A stretch of 64,000 nt of DNA from Noviherbaspirillum sp. Root189 (GCF_001428545.1 NZ_LMHZ01000034.1:182174-246173); one strand, 5' to 3'; positions 1 through 8,944 are shown, counted from the stretch's first letter. Made by a program: numbers and translations. The notes: a model not told the origin generated them from the letters alone.

Positions 1-1
1 G

Positions 2-1204
2 GCATTGGCGCAAACGCCATTCGACGAACCACGCAACCTGTTGGTACCGCCCGGCTTTGGAATCCGGGTATGGGCACGTGTGCCAAAAGCACGTTTCATG
101 GCCGTCGCGCCGAACGGCGACGTCCTGGTTTCCGTACCAAGCGCCGGCAAGATCGTATTGCTGCGCAACCGCCCGAACGACACGCCGCAACAGTTCGATT
201 TCGCCGGCGACATGCACAATCCGCATGACATGGTATTCCATCAGATCGGTGATATTACTTACCTATACGTGGCAGAATCGAACCGCATTACGCGCTCGGT
301 TTACAGCGCTGGCGATATCACAACCGCGGCACGCGAAATCATCATTGACAACCTGCCGGACAATTCGACACCGGAACTGCGAGGCAGTTACGGGCATGAG
401 CTGAAGAATATCGCATTGTCGCCAGATCACAGGTTGTTCGTATCGATCGCCTCGACCTGCAATGCCTGCATCGAGGACACAAACAGCGACCCGGTACGCG
501 GTGCAATCTACGAATATTCGGCCGATGGCAAGAATCCGCGACTGTTTTCCCGCGGTCTGCGCAATGCGGAAGGCCTGGCCTTTTTGCCTGGCACCACGAC
601 ACTCTGGGTGACAGTGAATAACCGTGATGAAGTGCGTGTCCCTACCGATGCAGACGTTGACGGTGATGGCCAGAGCGATCGCGGCAAGTTGGTCCCTTCC
701 TTTGTGGATGAGAATCCGCCGGAGTTGTTTACCTCGCTGCGCGACGGGGGTAACTACGGCTGGCCTTATTGCAACTCGGTTCCGAATGCGAGTATGAGTA
801 CACTCGACGTGATGCCGGACTATGAACTGAATCGCGACAACAGCTTCTTTAATTGCGCCGTTGCCGATCGCGTGGCAAAGGGCTTGCGCGCGCATTCGGC
901 CCCATTGGGATTCAGTTTCCTGCACGCGAGTAACATGCCAATCGCCTATCGTTCCGGTGCGGCGATCGCGCAGCACGGCTGCTGGAATTGCACCAGCCTG
1001 CGCGCCGGCTACAAGGTATCGTATTTCCCATTCGATGCCATCGGCAATGCCGGCGCTGAAATCGACTTGGTCACTGGCTTCGTCACCAATCCCGATGAGC
1101 GTACCTTCTGGGGCCGACCGGTCGATGTGGTACCGGATATCAACGGTAACCTGCTGATCTCGGACGATTACGCCGATGCAATTTATCAGCTCTATCCGCT
1201 GTAA
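2..1204 (+). CDS. Sorbosone-type sugar dehydrogenase (beta-propeller), 5' end outside window
   Basis: About 400 codons of a soluble glucose/sorbosone-dehydrogenase-like propeller. The reading frame is open to the left edge. The first visible residues, ALAQTPF, look like the end of a signal peptide (ALA|QT), so the true start lies upstream and the protein is probably periplasmic. Family marks are the GYGHELKNIALSPD strand, the RGLRNAEGLAFLPG strand and a GGNYGWPYC motif, typical of the sorbosone dehydrogenase branch that oxidises aldoses or sorbosone with PQQ. A cysteine pair (CNAC) and extra cysteines suggest disulfides. The substrate cannot be deduced. A GC-rich hairpin follows the stop codon. 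Confidence 0.8.
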   Translation, partial: ALAQTPFDEPRNLLVPPGFGIRVWARVPKARFMAVAPNGDVLVSVPSAGKIVLLRNRPNDTPQQFDFAGDMHNPHDMVFHQIGDITYLYVAESNRITRSVYSAGDITTAAREIIIDNLPDNSTPELRGSYGHELKNIALSPDHRLFVSIASTCNACIEDTNSDPVRGAIYEYSADGKNPRLFSRGLRNAEGLAFLPGTTTLWVTVNNRDEVRVPTDADVDGDGQSDRGKLVPSFVDENPPELFTSLRDGGNYGWPYCNSVPNASMSTLDVMPDYELNRDNSFFNCAVADRVAKGLRAHSAPLGFSFLHASNMPIAYRSGAAIAQHGCWNCTSLRAGYKVSYFPFDAIGNAGAEIDLVTGFVTNPDERTFWGRPVDVVPDINGNLLISDDYADAIYQLYPL

Positions 1205-1218
1205 TCGCCACCTATCCA

Positions 1219-1241
1219 GCCGGCCCGCCACTCGGGCCGGC
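1219..1241 (+). terminator. GC-rich hairpin after the dehydrogenase gene
   Basis: GCCGGCCCG and CGGGCCGGC form a perfect 9-bp stem with a 5-nt loop 15 bases after the stop codon. No T-run follows, so it may be a 3' stabilising hairpin or a weak terminator between two convergent genes. Confidence 0.4.
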
Positions 1242-1291
1242 CCTTCCCGCGTCCTGATGGTGCAGAAGCCCAACGCGGCATCATGAAACCG

Positions 1292-1867
1292 TTAGAAGCC
1301 GACCGTCAGGCCCACACCCGTAAAGTGCCCGTCAAACGAATCCTCGATGTCCCGCAATTGCTGTAACTGCTGCTCAGCCAGCGGCGACAGCTGGCGCGCC
1401 TGCTGCACGCGAAATATCTGGTCGGACGATGGGAAGACGTTGATCAGCTGGCCGCGAATTTCACCGTTCGGAGCAGCGGCGCTATGCACATCCATATAGA
1501 AATTGCCGGATCGTAGTGCACGCCACTGCGTGTCGTCCAGGACTGCGCTTGCCGTCCACAGCGTGGTCCCGGCCGTTCGGGCAAGCGCAAACTGCGCTGC
1601 ACCGACCGCGCCGAAGGGTGCTAGGTGAATATGAACTTCGGTTTCCGCGATACCGGTCGTGACGACACTGGCAATCATGATGCGGGTATCAAGATTCACG
1701 GTGACAATGCCAGTGCCGAAGGCACTGCTGGCAATCGCCGGTATTACTTCGCGGCCCGTCAATACGGTGTTGAACGCGGACAGCGGCGTATCATTGTGGC
1801 CACCGCAGGAAGCGAGCAGCAGGCACGTGCATACCGTGTAAAAAATACGCAGGCAGAAAGTCTTCAT
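1292..1867 (-). CDS. CHRD-domain lipoprotein
   Basis: Small secreted protein of about 191 residues. The chosen start (MKTFCLRIF) has AAGGAG 7 bases upstream; longer in-frame starts lack this. An N-terminal signal ends in a lipobox (LLLASC), so it is probably a lipoprotein. Residues of about 30-150 match the CHRD fold: the LTGREVIPAIASSAFGTG start, the HIHLAPFGAVG core and the YMDVHSAAAPNGEIRGQL end typical of the domain. CHRD domains are named after chordin; their bacterial role is unknown. The roughly 40-residue tail is Gln-rich and not part of CHRD. It is convergent with the preceding dehydrogenase. Confidence 0.8.
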   Translation of the reverse strand: MKTFCLRIFYTVCTCLLLASCGGHNDTPLSAFNTVLTGREVIPAIASSAFGTGIVTVNLDTRIMIASVVTTGIAETEVHIHLAPFGAVGAAQFALARTAGTTLWTASAVLDDTQWRALRSGNFYMDVHSAAAPNGEIRGQLINVFPSSDQIFRVQQARQLSPLAEQQLQQLRDIEDSFDGHFTGVGLTVGF

Positions 1868-1932
1868 GTCGGTCTCCTTGCCTCGCCAGCAGGATTCCTT
1901 CCCTGCAAAGGCAGGCACTTTCGTTATATATC

Positions 1933-1956
1933 ACCATGGCACCATGGCACCATGGG
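1933..1956. repeat. Tandem 8-bp repeat (ACCATGGC x3)
   Basis: Three head-to-tail copies of ACCATGGC, the last ending in G. Each contains the palindrome CCATGG. The array sits about 65 bp upstream of the CHRD gene start, in its promoter region. Confidence 0.7.
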
Positions 1957-2055
1957 TGTTGCATAACGATATGCAGGGAACGTGCCTGATATTCAACCCG
2001 ATCGCCGTTTCCCGACGCAAGGAGGTGGACCGTTCGTCAGCTTAAGTGCGCCGCG

Positions 2056-2451
2056 TCACCCGGGTTTTGCGGCTTTCGCTGCCTTCCAGTCGGCGACCAC
2101 CTCCTGCGCGGTACGGAATGCATCCACTGCCAATGGCGCGCCGCAATAGACTGCAGCATGCAACAGCACTTCCCGCAATTCCTCCGGAGTCGCACCGTTG
2201 TTCAGGGCGCCGCGCAGATGACCCTTCAGTTCATGCGCACGCCCCAACGCGGTAAGCATGGATACCGTGATCAGGCTGCGGGTTTTCATGTCGAGCCCAT
2301 CGCGACACCAGACCGTTCCCCAGGCATTGCGCGTGATGAACTCCTGCAAGGGCATGGTGAAGTCATCCGCATTGGTGAACGCTTTCTCCACGAAGTCTTC
2401 ACCCATTACCTGCCTGCGCTTTTGCAAGCCATTATCGAACTGCTGGTCCAT
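2056..2451 (-). CDS. Carboxymuconolactone decarboxylase family protein
   Basis: 131 residues, the usual size of a 4-carboxymuconolactone decarboxylase (PcaC-like, AhpD fold). Recognisable are WCRDGLDMKTRSLITVSMLTALGR and the HLRGALNNGATPEELREVLLHAAVYCGAP block, which in true PcaC shape the active site for decarboxylation in the protocatechuate branch of the beta-ketoadipate pathway. No other pca genes are nearby, so a stand-alone role (for example a peroxidase-like or other decarboxylase of the superfamily) is equally possible. It lies 40 bp downstream of the GH1-like gene on the same strand and may be cotranscribed with it. Confidence 0.8.
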   Translation of the reverse strand: MDQQFDNGLQKRRQVMGEDFVEKAFTNADDFTMPLQEFITRNAWGTVWCRDGLDMKTRSLITVSMLTALGRAHELKGHLRGALNNGATPEELREVLLHAAVYCGAPLAVDAFRTAQEVVADWKAAKAAKPG

Positions 2452-2491
2452 GCCGGTCTCCGAGACGTGGTTAAACCGGAAATTATAGGCA

Positions 2492-3793
2492 CTACTCGGT
2501 ATTGTGGGGTGCCGATGTTTCGTGGCGTGTTTGGTAGGCTTGTTGCCGCTGCCGGATCGCCCATTCCTGGTCCGCTTCGCTCGGCATCACCACCGGCACC
2601 TGCAGGCATACGCTTTGGGTTGGCAGCACCTGGCGCCAATCATGGATCAGCTTGGCATACGCGACACCGACCGGCCGGATATTGCGATCGATGTCGTAAA
2701 GACCCAGTGCGTTGATGTTGCCATTGTTTTCGCGCAGTGCACTGTCCCAGTCAACCTGATCGGTCAGCGAATACCAGGTAAAGCCGACGATGGGAACACC
2801 GTCGTTGCGGACCCGCAGCACATTCGCCCATTGCTTGCGCAGCCAGAACACCGCTTCATCGCCTTTTGGCCCTTGCACGAGATTGGTCTCGGTATGCATC
2901 ACGGGAAGCCGATAGCGATCGTAGTACTGACTCGTAATGACGGAATAACCGAAAATCTCTCCGGAGGCTTCCATTCGGCCGTCTTCATGCACCAGATGTT
3001 CGTTGGTCATGTAATAGTCGTTGCCCATGATGCAATGGTGCTTCAGGTTATTGCACATGAAGAAGCGGTACTCGTCACGGGTCATGCCATTGTCCATCAG
3101 ATATTCGTACATCTCCGATTCGACACGACGGCCGTAGTTAAGGTCGAGCGATAAAAAACGACGTGCGTTGGCCAGTTCGGCAGGCCGGATCGCGCGAGGG
3201 TTTTCTGCATGGAAGTATTCGGAAGATTCGCTCTGGACAAACAACGCATCGGGGCGGACCTGCAGGATCGCACGCATTGCCAGCACATTCGCCTTGACCA
3301 GATGCTTGAGCGCGGTGACGAAACAGCGGTCGCTCGTCGCCTGTTCATTCCACCAGCCATACAACGCGGAAAAGACCGCGCAGATAAACATTTCATTGAC
3401 TGGCGTGTACAACTGCACCCAGGGAAAACGCTCTGCGAAAGCCCGCGCGTACGCTGCGAACAAAGCCGGAAAATCCGGATTCTGAAAATTGCCAAGCCAG
3501 TCCGGCACGCCGAAATGGCAGAGGTCGACAATGGGAATCAGATCCCTTGCGCGCAGCGCTTCAAAGGCTTCATCGGCGAACGACCAGTCATAACGTTGTG
3601 GTCCGATCAGCGAAGTGTGCAACGGCGGACCATAACGCAGGAAATGGATACCGAGTTCCTGCACCAGATCGAAATCGGTAAGCCAATGCTGATAATGTCC
3701 GCACTTTTCCATTTCATCCATGCGAATGCGTCCACCCTGGACGGTCGGCGCGCTGTTTTCAATCCCGGTGGCAAAAATAAAGCCAGGCGACAT
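2492..3793 (-). CDS. GH1-like glycoside hydrolase (beta-glucosidase superfamily)
   Basis: 433 residues forming a (beta/alpha)8 glycosidase of the GH-A clan. The acid/base glutamate is probably E134 in TPVNEMF (the GH1 TxNEP motif with P replaced by M). The nucleophile is probably E302 in PVMHTETN. HLVKANVLAMRAI after the acid/base is also typical of GH1. There is no signal peptide, so it acts in the cytoplasm. It is shorter than classic GH1 enzymes (about 450-480) and divergent at motif positions, so the substrate is unknown. It ends 40 bp before the carboxymuconolactone-decarboxylase-like gene. Confidence 0.7.
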   Translation of the reverse strand: MSPGFIFATGIENSAPTVQGGRIRMDEMEKCGHYQHWLTDFDLVQELGIHFLRYGPPLHTSLIGPQRYDWSFADEAFEALRARDLIPIVDLCHFGVPDWLGNFQNPDFPALFAAYARAFAERFPWVQLYTPVNEMFICAVFSALYGWWNEQATSDRCFVTALKHLVKANVLAMRAILQVRPDALFVQSESSEYFHAENPRAIRPAELANARRFLSLDLNYGRRVESEMYEYLMDNGMTRDEYRFFMCNNLKHHCIMGNDYYMTNEHLVHEDGRMEASGEIFGYSVITSQYYDRYRLPVMHTETNLVQGPKGDEAVFWLRKQWANVLRVRNDGVPIVGFTWYSLTDQVDWDSALRENNGNINALGLYDIDRNIRPVGVAYAKLIHDWRQVLPTQSVCLQVPVVMPSEADQEWAIRQRQQAYQTRHETSAPHNTE

Positions 3794-3865
3794 GGCGGCA
3801 TCCTTTCATGATGCCTCATAGACTTCATGTCAGCGGTGAAGTTTCGTCGGGTTAAAAGCGAGCCC

Positions 3866-5092
3866 TCAATCGGTGGTTGCGGTTGCCATCGCCGTTGCAG
3901 TCGCTTTCGATTTCACGGCAGCAAGAAAGCACACCAGCGACAGCAGCGAGACGATCAGCAGAATGCCGATCAGCCAGGATGGTGAAGCGTTATATTCGAC
4001 GAATGCCGCGGCGGCGAGCGGGCCGGCCGCTTTCGATACCAGCGAAGGTCCCGCGAGAGCACCTGAAATCGCACCGTAGTTTTCGCGGCCGAACAGGGCT
4101 TGGGGAACGATGCCGCGCACGATCGTCAGGATGCCGTTGCTCATCCCGTAGAGGATGCAAAAGACCGCGACCGCCACCTGGTGTTCGCCTAGCAGCAACA
4201 ATGCAACGAGCGCGGCCGGCAGGATGGAAAACGTCAGTATCCCGACAATCTGAGGCCTCACCCGATCAGCAAACAGCATTTCGCCGATCCGCCCCGCTAC
4301 CTGCATCGGGCCAATAAGCGTCGACACCAGGACCGCTGTGGCGACTGAGTGGCCGAAGCGCTGCAACAGCGGGATCAGGTGCACCGATAGCGCAGAAAAA
4401 ATAAACAGGTTGGTCGAAAAGGCGAACGCGAGTTTCCAGAACGCGGATTCACGGAGCGCTTCCCGCAGCGTGAAATTGCGCGTCCCGCCCGCATGTCCCC
4501 TGGCATGCGCCGCACTTGGTCGACGTATCCTGGCCGCGCCGAGAAAAGCATGCATGGGCGCACAGAGGAAGATATGCACAGCACTGTAGATCAACAGCGT
4601 ATCGCGCCAGCCAAACAAGGTGTTGAGCTTGAGGGTCAGCGGCCAGAAAACAGTGCTGGCGAGTCCGCCAAACAGGGTGAGCACCGAGATACCTTTGCGC
4701 GATGCCTGGATGAATTCGCGATTGATCGTGGCGAAAGCGGCTTCATACAAGGTCATCGCCATCGCTATGCCGATCAGTGTCCAGGCGCCCAGATACAGTG
4801 CCGCGGAATGGGCGGTGGCGACACCGGCCATGCCCAGTCCCGCGCACAGCGAACCGACCGTCATCACTACGCGCCCGCCGATGCGGTCAATCAGCATGCC
4901 GGCCGGCGTAGCGGCCAGGCCGGCCACCAGCAAGCTCCATGAAAAAGCGCCGAACACCAGTTCGGTGCGCCAGCCGAGTTCATGCTGAATATCCAGCGCA
5001 ACGATGGCAAATGCATAGTACAGCGAACCCCACGACACGATTTGCGTGAAGGCGAGCAGGCGGACGATTTTCCAGGGTTCGCGAGCGGACAT
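3866..5092 (-). CDS. MFS transporter
   Basis: 408 residues with about 12 hydrophobic segments. GMLIDRIGGRVVMTVGS between TM2 and TM3 matches the MFS loop motif GxxxDRxGxR. The N-terminus (EPWKIVRLLAFTQIVSWGSLYYAFAI) resembles a widespread proteobacterial MFS subgroup of unknown substrate. The tail is an Ala/Thr-rich cytoplasmic stretch. It lies 80 bp downstream of the argP-like gene on the same strand. No clear Shine-Dalgarno precedes the start, but ATG at MSAREPWK is the only reasonable choice. Confidence 0.85.
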   Translation of the reverse strand: MSAREPWKIVRLLAFTQIVSWGSLYYAFAIVALDIQHELGWRTELVFGAFSWSLLVAGLAATPAGMLIDRIGGRVVMTVGSLCAGLGMAGVATAHSAALYLGAWTLIGIAMAMTLYEAAFATINREFIQASRKGISVLTLFGGLASTVFWPLTLKLNTLFGWRDTLLIYSAVHIFLCAPMHAFLGAARIRRPSAAHARGHAGGTRNFTLREALRESAFWKLAFAFSTNLFIFSALSVHLIPLLQRFGHSVATAVLVSTLIGPMQVAGRIGEMLFADRVRPQIVGILTFSILPAALVALLLLGEHQVAVAVFCILYGMSNGILTIVRGIVPQALFGRENYGAISGALAGPSLVSKAAGPLAAAAFVEYNASPSWLIGILLIVSLLSLVCFLAAVKSKATATAMATATTD

Positions 5093-5172
5093 AGGGTAAC
5101 GATGTGGTGGCGCGATGTGGCACTAATGGCAGTGTAACCGGGATAGGTCCTGAAGGCATTGCCCTCAAGGTT

Positions 5173-6060
5173 TCAGCCGAGGATCTGCCGTGCCGCCTGG
5201 ATCAGGGAGCGGGACAGGCGCTCCATACGGGGTGACTGAACGTTCCACGTATGCCAGTAGAGTACGACGTCGGTCGTGCGATGCGGCGCAATATCGACGA
5301 GTGCGCCTTGACGATACAACTCATGCATCTGCAGTGCCGGCAACATACCCCAGCCAAGCCCGAGCACGATTGCTTGCATATAGGCTTCCGACGCAGGCAC
5401 GTAATGCCGCGGGCAGGCGTCGTCGGCGACGCCATAATGCTTTAGCAGGAAGTCGGCCTGCAGCCTGTCCTTGCGGTTGAAAACCACGACGGGCGCCTGC
5501 TTCACCGCTGTGCGCGTCATGCCTTTGGCGAACCAGTTGTCTCGAAATGCGGGTGACGCCATGCAGCGATAGCGCATCTTGCCCAAGGCTTCCGCATGGC
5601 AGCCGCGCATTGCCTTCTCCTCTGTTGAAATGCAGCCGAGCGCCAGTCCGGCTTCCAGCAGCGTGTAGGTATGGTCCTGATCGTCAACGCTCAGGTCGAG
5701 CAGGATCTGTTCGCGGATCAGGAAAGGTGCCAGTGCCGGCAACAGCCAGCTCGCCAGCGTGTCGGCATTGACGGCAATGGTCACCGTTACGGGTGCGGTC
5801 TGCGCACCGGCAAACTCGGCCTGCAAGTCCGCTTCCAGCGATTGCACGCGCCGCAGGTACTGCAGCAAGCGCTGGCCAGCAGGTGTTGCCCGACAGGGCC
5901 GACTGCGAACGACGAGCGGCGTACCCAGCGAAGTTTCGAGTGCACGCACGCGTTGCGACACGGCAGAAGGGGTCAGATATAGCTGTGTCGCAGCCTGCTC
6001 GAAGCTTCCGCTTTCGATCACTGCGACAACAGCTTCGGACTGACGTGAGTCGAGTTTCAT
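5173..6060 (-). CDS. argP: LysR regulator of the ArgP/LysG type
   Basis: 295 residues: an N-terminal winged HTH (residues 3-60, SGSFEQAATQLYLTPSAVSQRVRALE) and a LysR effector domain. The helix sequence and the RSRPCRATPAGQRLLQYLRRV continuation match ArgP (IciA)/LysG. These sense lysine or arginine and activate the divergently transcribed exporter. The divergent lysE-type gene next door supports the assignment. The regulatory site should lie in the 108-bp spacer. Confidence 0.85.
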   Translation of the reverse strand: MKLDSRQSEAVVAVIESGSFEQAATQLYLTPSAVSQRVRALETSLGTPLVVRSRPCRATPAGQRLLQYLRRVQSLEADLQAEFAGAQTAPVTVTIAVNADTLASWLLPALAPFLIREQILLDLSVDDQDHTYTLLEAGLALGCISTEEKAMRGCHAEALGKMRYRCMASPAFRDNWFAKGMTRTAVKQAPVVVFNRKDRLQADFLLKHYGVADDACPRHYVPASEAYMQAIVLGLGWGMLPALQMHELYRQGALVDIAPHRTTDVVLYWHTWNVQSPRMERLSRSLIQAARQILG

Positions 6061-6168
6061 GCGGATGGATTAAATGAAGAAAAATTAATGATTCCCTAAT
6101 TATATTTAGTTTTGTTTATGCAGGGCCGGTAACCGGAGACAATGCGCTTATTCAAAAAGGAGAGGCGC
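6061..6168. promoter_or_regulatory. Divergent argP/lysE promoter region
   Basis: An AT-rich spacer with TAATTATATTTAG and neighbouring TTAAT/ATTAA half-sites, fitting the T-N11-A type of LysR target. The exact operator cannot be fixed by eye. The lysE start is set by AAAAAGGAG 6-7 bases upstream. Confidence 0.5.
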
Positions 6169-6786
6169 ATGTTCCCGTATTACCTGAAAGGCCTTGGGCT
6201 CGGTGCCGGCCTGATCATTGCAATCGGCTCGCAGAATGCGCATGTGTTGCGCATGGGCTTGCAGCGCAAGCATGTCTTGCTCACTGTGCTGGTGTGTATT
6301 ATTTGCGAAACCTTGCTCATCAGTGCCGGCGTGGCCGGCATCGGTTCCGCTATCGAGCAGCAACCCATGTTCTTGAATATCGCCCGCTGGGGCGGCGCCC
6401 TGTTTCTGGCATGGTATGGACTGCGCGCATGGCGCTCCGCATTTCAACCAGGCGGCCTACAAGCAGCGCCGTCGGTCAATATGCCTAATATGCCTTTACG
6501 CCGCGCTTTGCTGACGGTACTGGCGGTAACGCTGCTCAATCCACATGTCTATCTTGACACCGTGCTGCTGCTCGGCGCAGTTGGCGCCCAACAGGGGCCG
6601 CAGGCAAAATGGTGGTTTGCCGGCGGTGCGATGACCGCTGCGTTTGTCTGGTTCAGTCTGTTGGGCTTCGGCGCGCGGCTACTCTCCGCCTGGTTCGTGA
6701 AACCTTCAGCATGGCGCTGGCTGGACGGTGTGATCGGCATAGTGATGCTGATGCTGGCAACGTCGCTCGTCATGCAGGCTTTATAA
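6169..6786 (+). CDS. argO: LysE/ArgO family basic amino acid exporter
   Basis: 205 residues, six predicted transmembrane segments. LGLGAGLIIAIGSQNAHVLRMGL at the N-terminus and NPHVYLDTVLLLGAVGAQ in the middle are hallmarks of the LysE/ArgO exporter family. The start at MFPYYLK has a strong AGGAG; an upstream in-frame ATG (nine codons earlier) lies across that ribosome binding site. Divergent from its probable activator ArgP. It likely exports lysine and/or arginine across the inner membrane. Confidence 0.85.
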   Translation: MFPYYLKGLGLGAGLIIAIGSQNAHVLRMGLQRKHVLLTVLVCIICETLLISAGVAGIGSAIEQQPMFLNIARWGGALFLAWYGLRAWRSAFQPGGLQAAPSVNMPNMPLRRALLTVLAVTLLNPHVYLDTVLLLGAVGAQQGPQAKWWFAGGAMTAAFVWFSLLGFGARLLSAWFVKPSAWRWLDGVIGIVMLMLATSLVMQAL

Positions 6787-6791
6787 ACCAC

Positions 6792-7031
6792 TCACGAAAA
6801 CCTGTCAGCGTTTTGCGGGCTTGAAAGCATAGGTGTGGAGATGACAGGAATCTTTCTATCCAGCTTTTCCTGTACCAGCTGGTCGAAGTGATCTCCATGC
6901 ATGTACGATAACAATACGACGTCGATCGGTGGAAGCTTCTCGAAAGGAATGGCAGGCTCGGTCAGGATCGTCATTCCCGCATAGCGAATGATGACGGTTG
7001 CGGTCCCGATGAACTGGATATAGACGGACAA
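6792..7031 (-). pseudogene. Metallo-beta-lactamase-fold hydrolase remnant
   Basis: The frame reads VYIQFIGTATVIIRYAG, then MTILTEP, then DVVLLSYMHGDHFD, QLVQEKLDRKIPVIS. These are the N-terminal strands and the metal-binding HxHxDH loop of an MBL-fold hydrolase, with Y replacing the first His. In the family, ILTDP and LTEPA are separated by about 20 residues; here they are joined at the shared LT, an apparent internal deletion. No start codon precedes the homology and about two thirds of the usual C-terminal part is missing. It is squeezed between lysE and the nhaR-like gene. Confidence 0.65.
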
Positions 7032-7080
7032 TGGCCAGCCGTGATTGATCGGGAACGTGACGTAAAAGATTTGAAGCTGC

Positions 7081-8004
7081 TCAAGGAGGCGGCGCAGCCA
7101 GGACAAACAAACCGCCGTGTACTGCCGTCAGGATAGCTTCCACTGCCGGGTGCTTGATCTTGCGTTCATTGGAAATAGCGTAAAACTGTTCACGTAACTG
7201 CGTCAGTTCACCGACCGGTACGGCACCGAGTTCTTCACGCACATCTTCCGCCAGCGCGGACGGCGCGGGGAACAAGCCATGCCCATGACGTGCAAAAGTA
7301 TTGAGCAAAGCATTGTCATCAAACTCGGCAATCACGTCCGGACGCACATCATGACTTTCAAACCAGTGGTCGAAGCGTCCCCGGATTGCATGGTTGCGTG
7401 TAGGCAGCAACAGCGGTGCGCCGTGTAGGCTTCTCGGGAAATTTTCGCGGTAAAGCTTGGCCATCTCGGGCAAGCCGAACAGCATCAGTTCGCTTTCGCC
7501 AAGTAAATGGCTGAACACGCGCAGAGTCGTGCCGGAAGGTACGGGCCGGTCGGTCAGGATCACGTCCAGCTTATGGACCGACAAATCGCCAAGCAGCGAT
7601 TCAAAGTCGTCTTCATGGCATACCAGCTTGACCTTTTGCGGCAGCTTCAGCGCCGCTTCCAGCAAGCGCGAAGCAATAAGCTTGGGCAATGAATCGGACA
7701 GTCCGACCGTCAGGCGCATGGTCTTGCCAATATCCGTTTCGGTCAACACTTCCTGCATCTGCTCGCCCAGCAGAAAAATCTGGTCGGCATAGCCGACCGC
7801 GACACGCCCCGCTTCGGTCAACACCAACCGGCGCCCCTGTGGTGCCAGTAGTGCCTTGCCCAATGACTGTTCAAGTAAAGCGAGTTGTGCGCTGATTGTC
7901 TGTACTGCAACATCGAGCCGTTCCGCCGCTCTTGTCACGCTGCCTTCCTTGGCGACCACCCAGAAGTAGTACAGATGTCGAAAATTAAGTCCTGTTGTTT
8001 TCAT
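7081..8004 (-). CDS. nhaR: LysR regulator of the NhaR type
   Basis: 307 residues. The start MKTTGLNFRHLYYFWVVAKEGSVTRAAERLDVAVQTISAQLALLE matches NhaR, the LysR activator that responds to Na+ in enterobacteria. The C-terminal LysR domain contains DVILTDRPVPSGTTLRVFSHLLGES, also NhaR-like. No nhaA antiporter gene is adjacent, so its targets here are unknown. It is divergent from the BAX-inhibitor-1 gene across a 218-bp spacer. Confidence 0.75.
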   Translation of the reverse strand: MKTTGLNFRHLYYFWVVAKEGSVTRAAERLDVAVQTISAQLALLEQSLGKALLAPQGRRLVLTEAGRVAVGYADQIFLLGEQMQEVLTETDIGKTMRLTVGLSDSLPKLIASRLLEAALKLPQKVKLVCHEDDFESLLGDLSVHKLDVILTDRPVPSGTTLRVFSHLLGESELMLFGLPEMAKLYRENFPRSLHGAPLLLPTRNHAIRGRFDHWFESHDVRPDVIAEFDDNALLNTFARHGHGLFPAPSALAEDVREELGAVPVGELTQLREQFYAISNERKIKHPAVEAILTAVHGGLFVLAAPPP

Positions 8005-8222
8005 ATCTTGTTTTTACGAAGTAACGTTCCGATTATCTTCGCTTTTTCGCTAAACGCAAGCATTTTAAGATCTGCCTTGTATCTGAAAGGAGCGTCCGAT
8101 GCATCAATACACGTGACATGAGGCTGTTAAGTGGCTGTTCGGAAGAGGCCATTCCGGCCGGTTTCCATTATTGAATCCAACTCTCCCTTTTCACTGTTCA
8201 AGCATCCTGAAAGGACAAGATC

Positions 8223-8912
8223 ATGAATGACCGTTACAACTCGCTGCGCAGTTCGCCATTTGGCGCACAATCCAGCACGACCGTCATCGACGCAAATGCA
8301 CATAAAGTCTTGCGTAATACCTACATGCTGCTGGCGCTGACGCTGGGTTTCAGCGCCATTACGGCGGGTGCCTCGGCAGCCTTGCGACTACCGCATCCCG
8401 GACTGCTGCTGACCATGGTCGGTTATTTCGGCCTGCTTTTCCTGGTTAACAAATACCGTGATCGCGGACTCGGTGTCGGCCTGGTCTTTGCACTGACCGG
8501 TTTTATGGGTTACACGCTGGGCCCGATACTCAACCATTACCTGAACATGCCTAATGGCACGCAAACTGTCATGCTGGCCATGGCTGGTACGGCGGCAACC
8601 TTCATCGGTCTGTCGGCATATGCACTGGTGACCAAGCGTGACCTGTCGTTTATGGGCGGCTTTCTGACGATCGGCATCCTGGTAGCCTTCCTGGCCGGCA
8701 TCGCTGCGATCTTCCTGCAGATCCCGGCCTTGTCGCTGACGGTATCGGCCGTATTCGTGCTGCTGATGTCCGGCATGATTTTGTACGAGACCAACAACAT
8801 CGTGCGTGGCGGCGAAACAAACTATGTGATGGCGACACTGAGCCTGTTCGTGTCGATCTTCAATTTGTTCACCAGCCTGTTGCATCTGCTGGGCTTCAGC
8901 ACCAGCGAATAA
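8223..8912 (+). CDS. BAX inhibitor-1 family membrane protein (YccA/YbhL-like)
   Basis: 229 residues, about seven transmembrane helices after a 30-residue polar N-terminus. The sequence NTYMLLALTLGFSAITAG opens TM1. The last helices carry the usual ALSLFVSIFNLFTSLLHLLG ending of the bacterial BI-1 family. These inner-membrane proteins (YccA inhibits FtsH in E. coli; others act as pH-sensitive Ca2+ leak channels) buffer membrane stress. AAGGAC lies upstream of the ATG. A strong intrinsic terminator follows. Confidence 0.85.
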   Translation: MNDRYNSLRSSPFGAQSSTTVIDANAHKVLRNTYMLLALTLGFSAITAGASAALRLPHPGLLLTMVGYFGLLFLVNKYRDRGLGVGLVFALTGFMGYTLGPILNHYLNMPNGTQTVMLAMAGTAATFIGLSAYALVTKRDLSFMGGFLTIGILVAFLAGIAAIFLQIPALSLTVSAVFVLLMSGMILYETNNIVRGGETNYVMATLSLFVSIFNLFTSLLHLLGFSTSE

Positions 8913-8944
8913 AAGGAACGCCACCTTCTGCCCGTGGATCGAAT

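Noticed and set aside
263-1273. 336-codon open frame antisense to the sorbosone-dehydrogenase-like gene
   Set aside because: Translation has no recognisable family and a codon pattern mirroring the sense gene; it is a GC-driven shadow frame.
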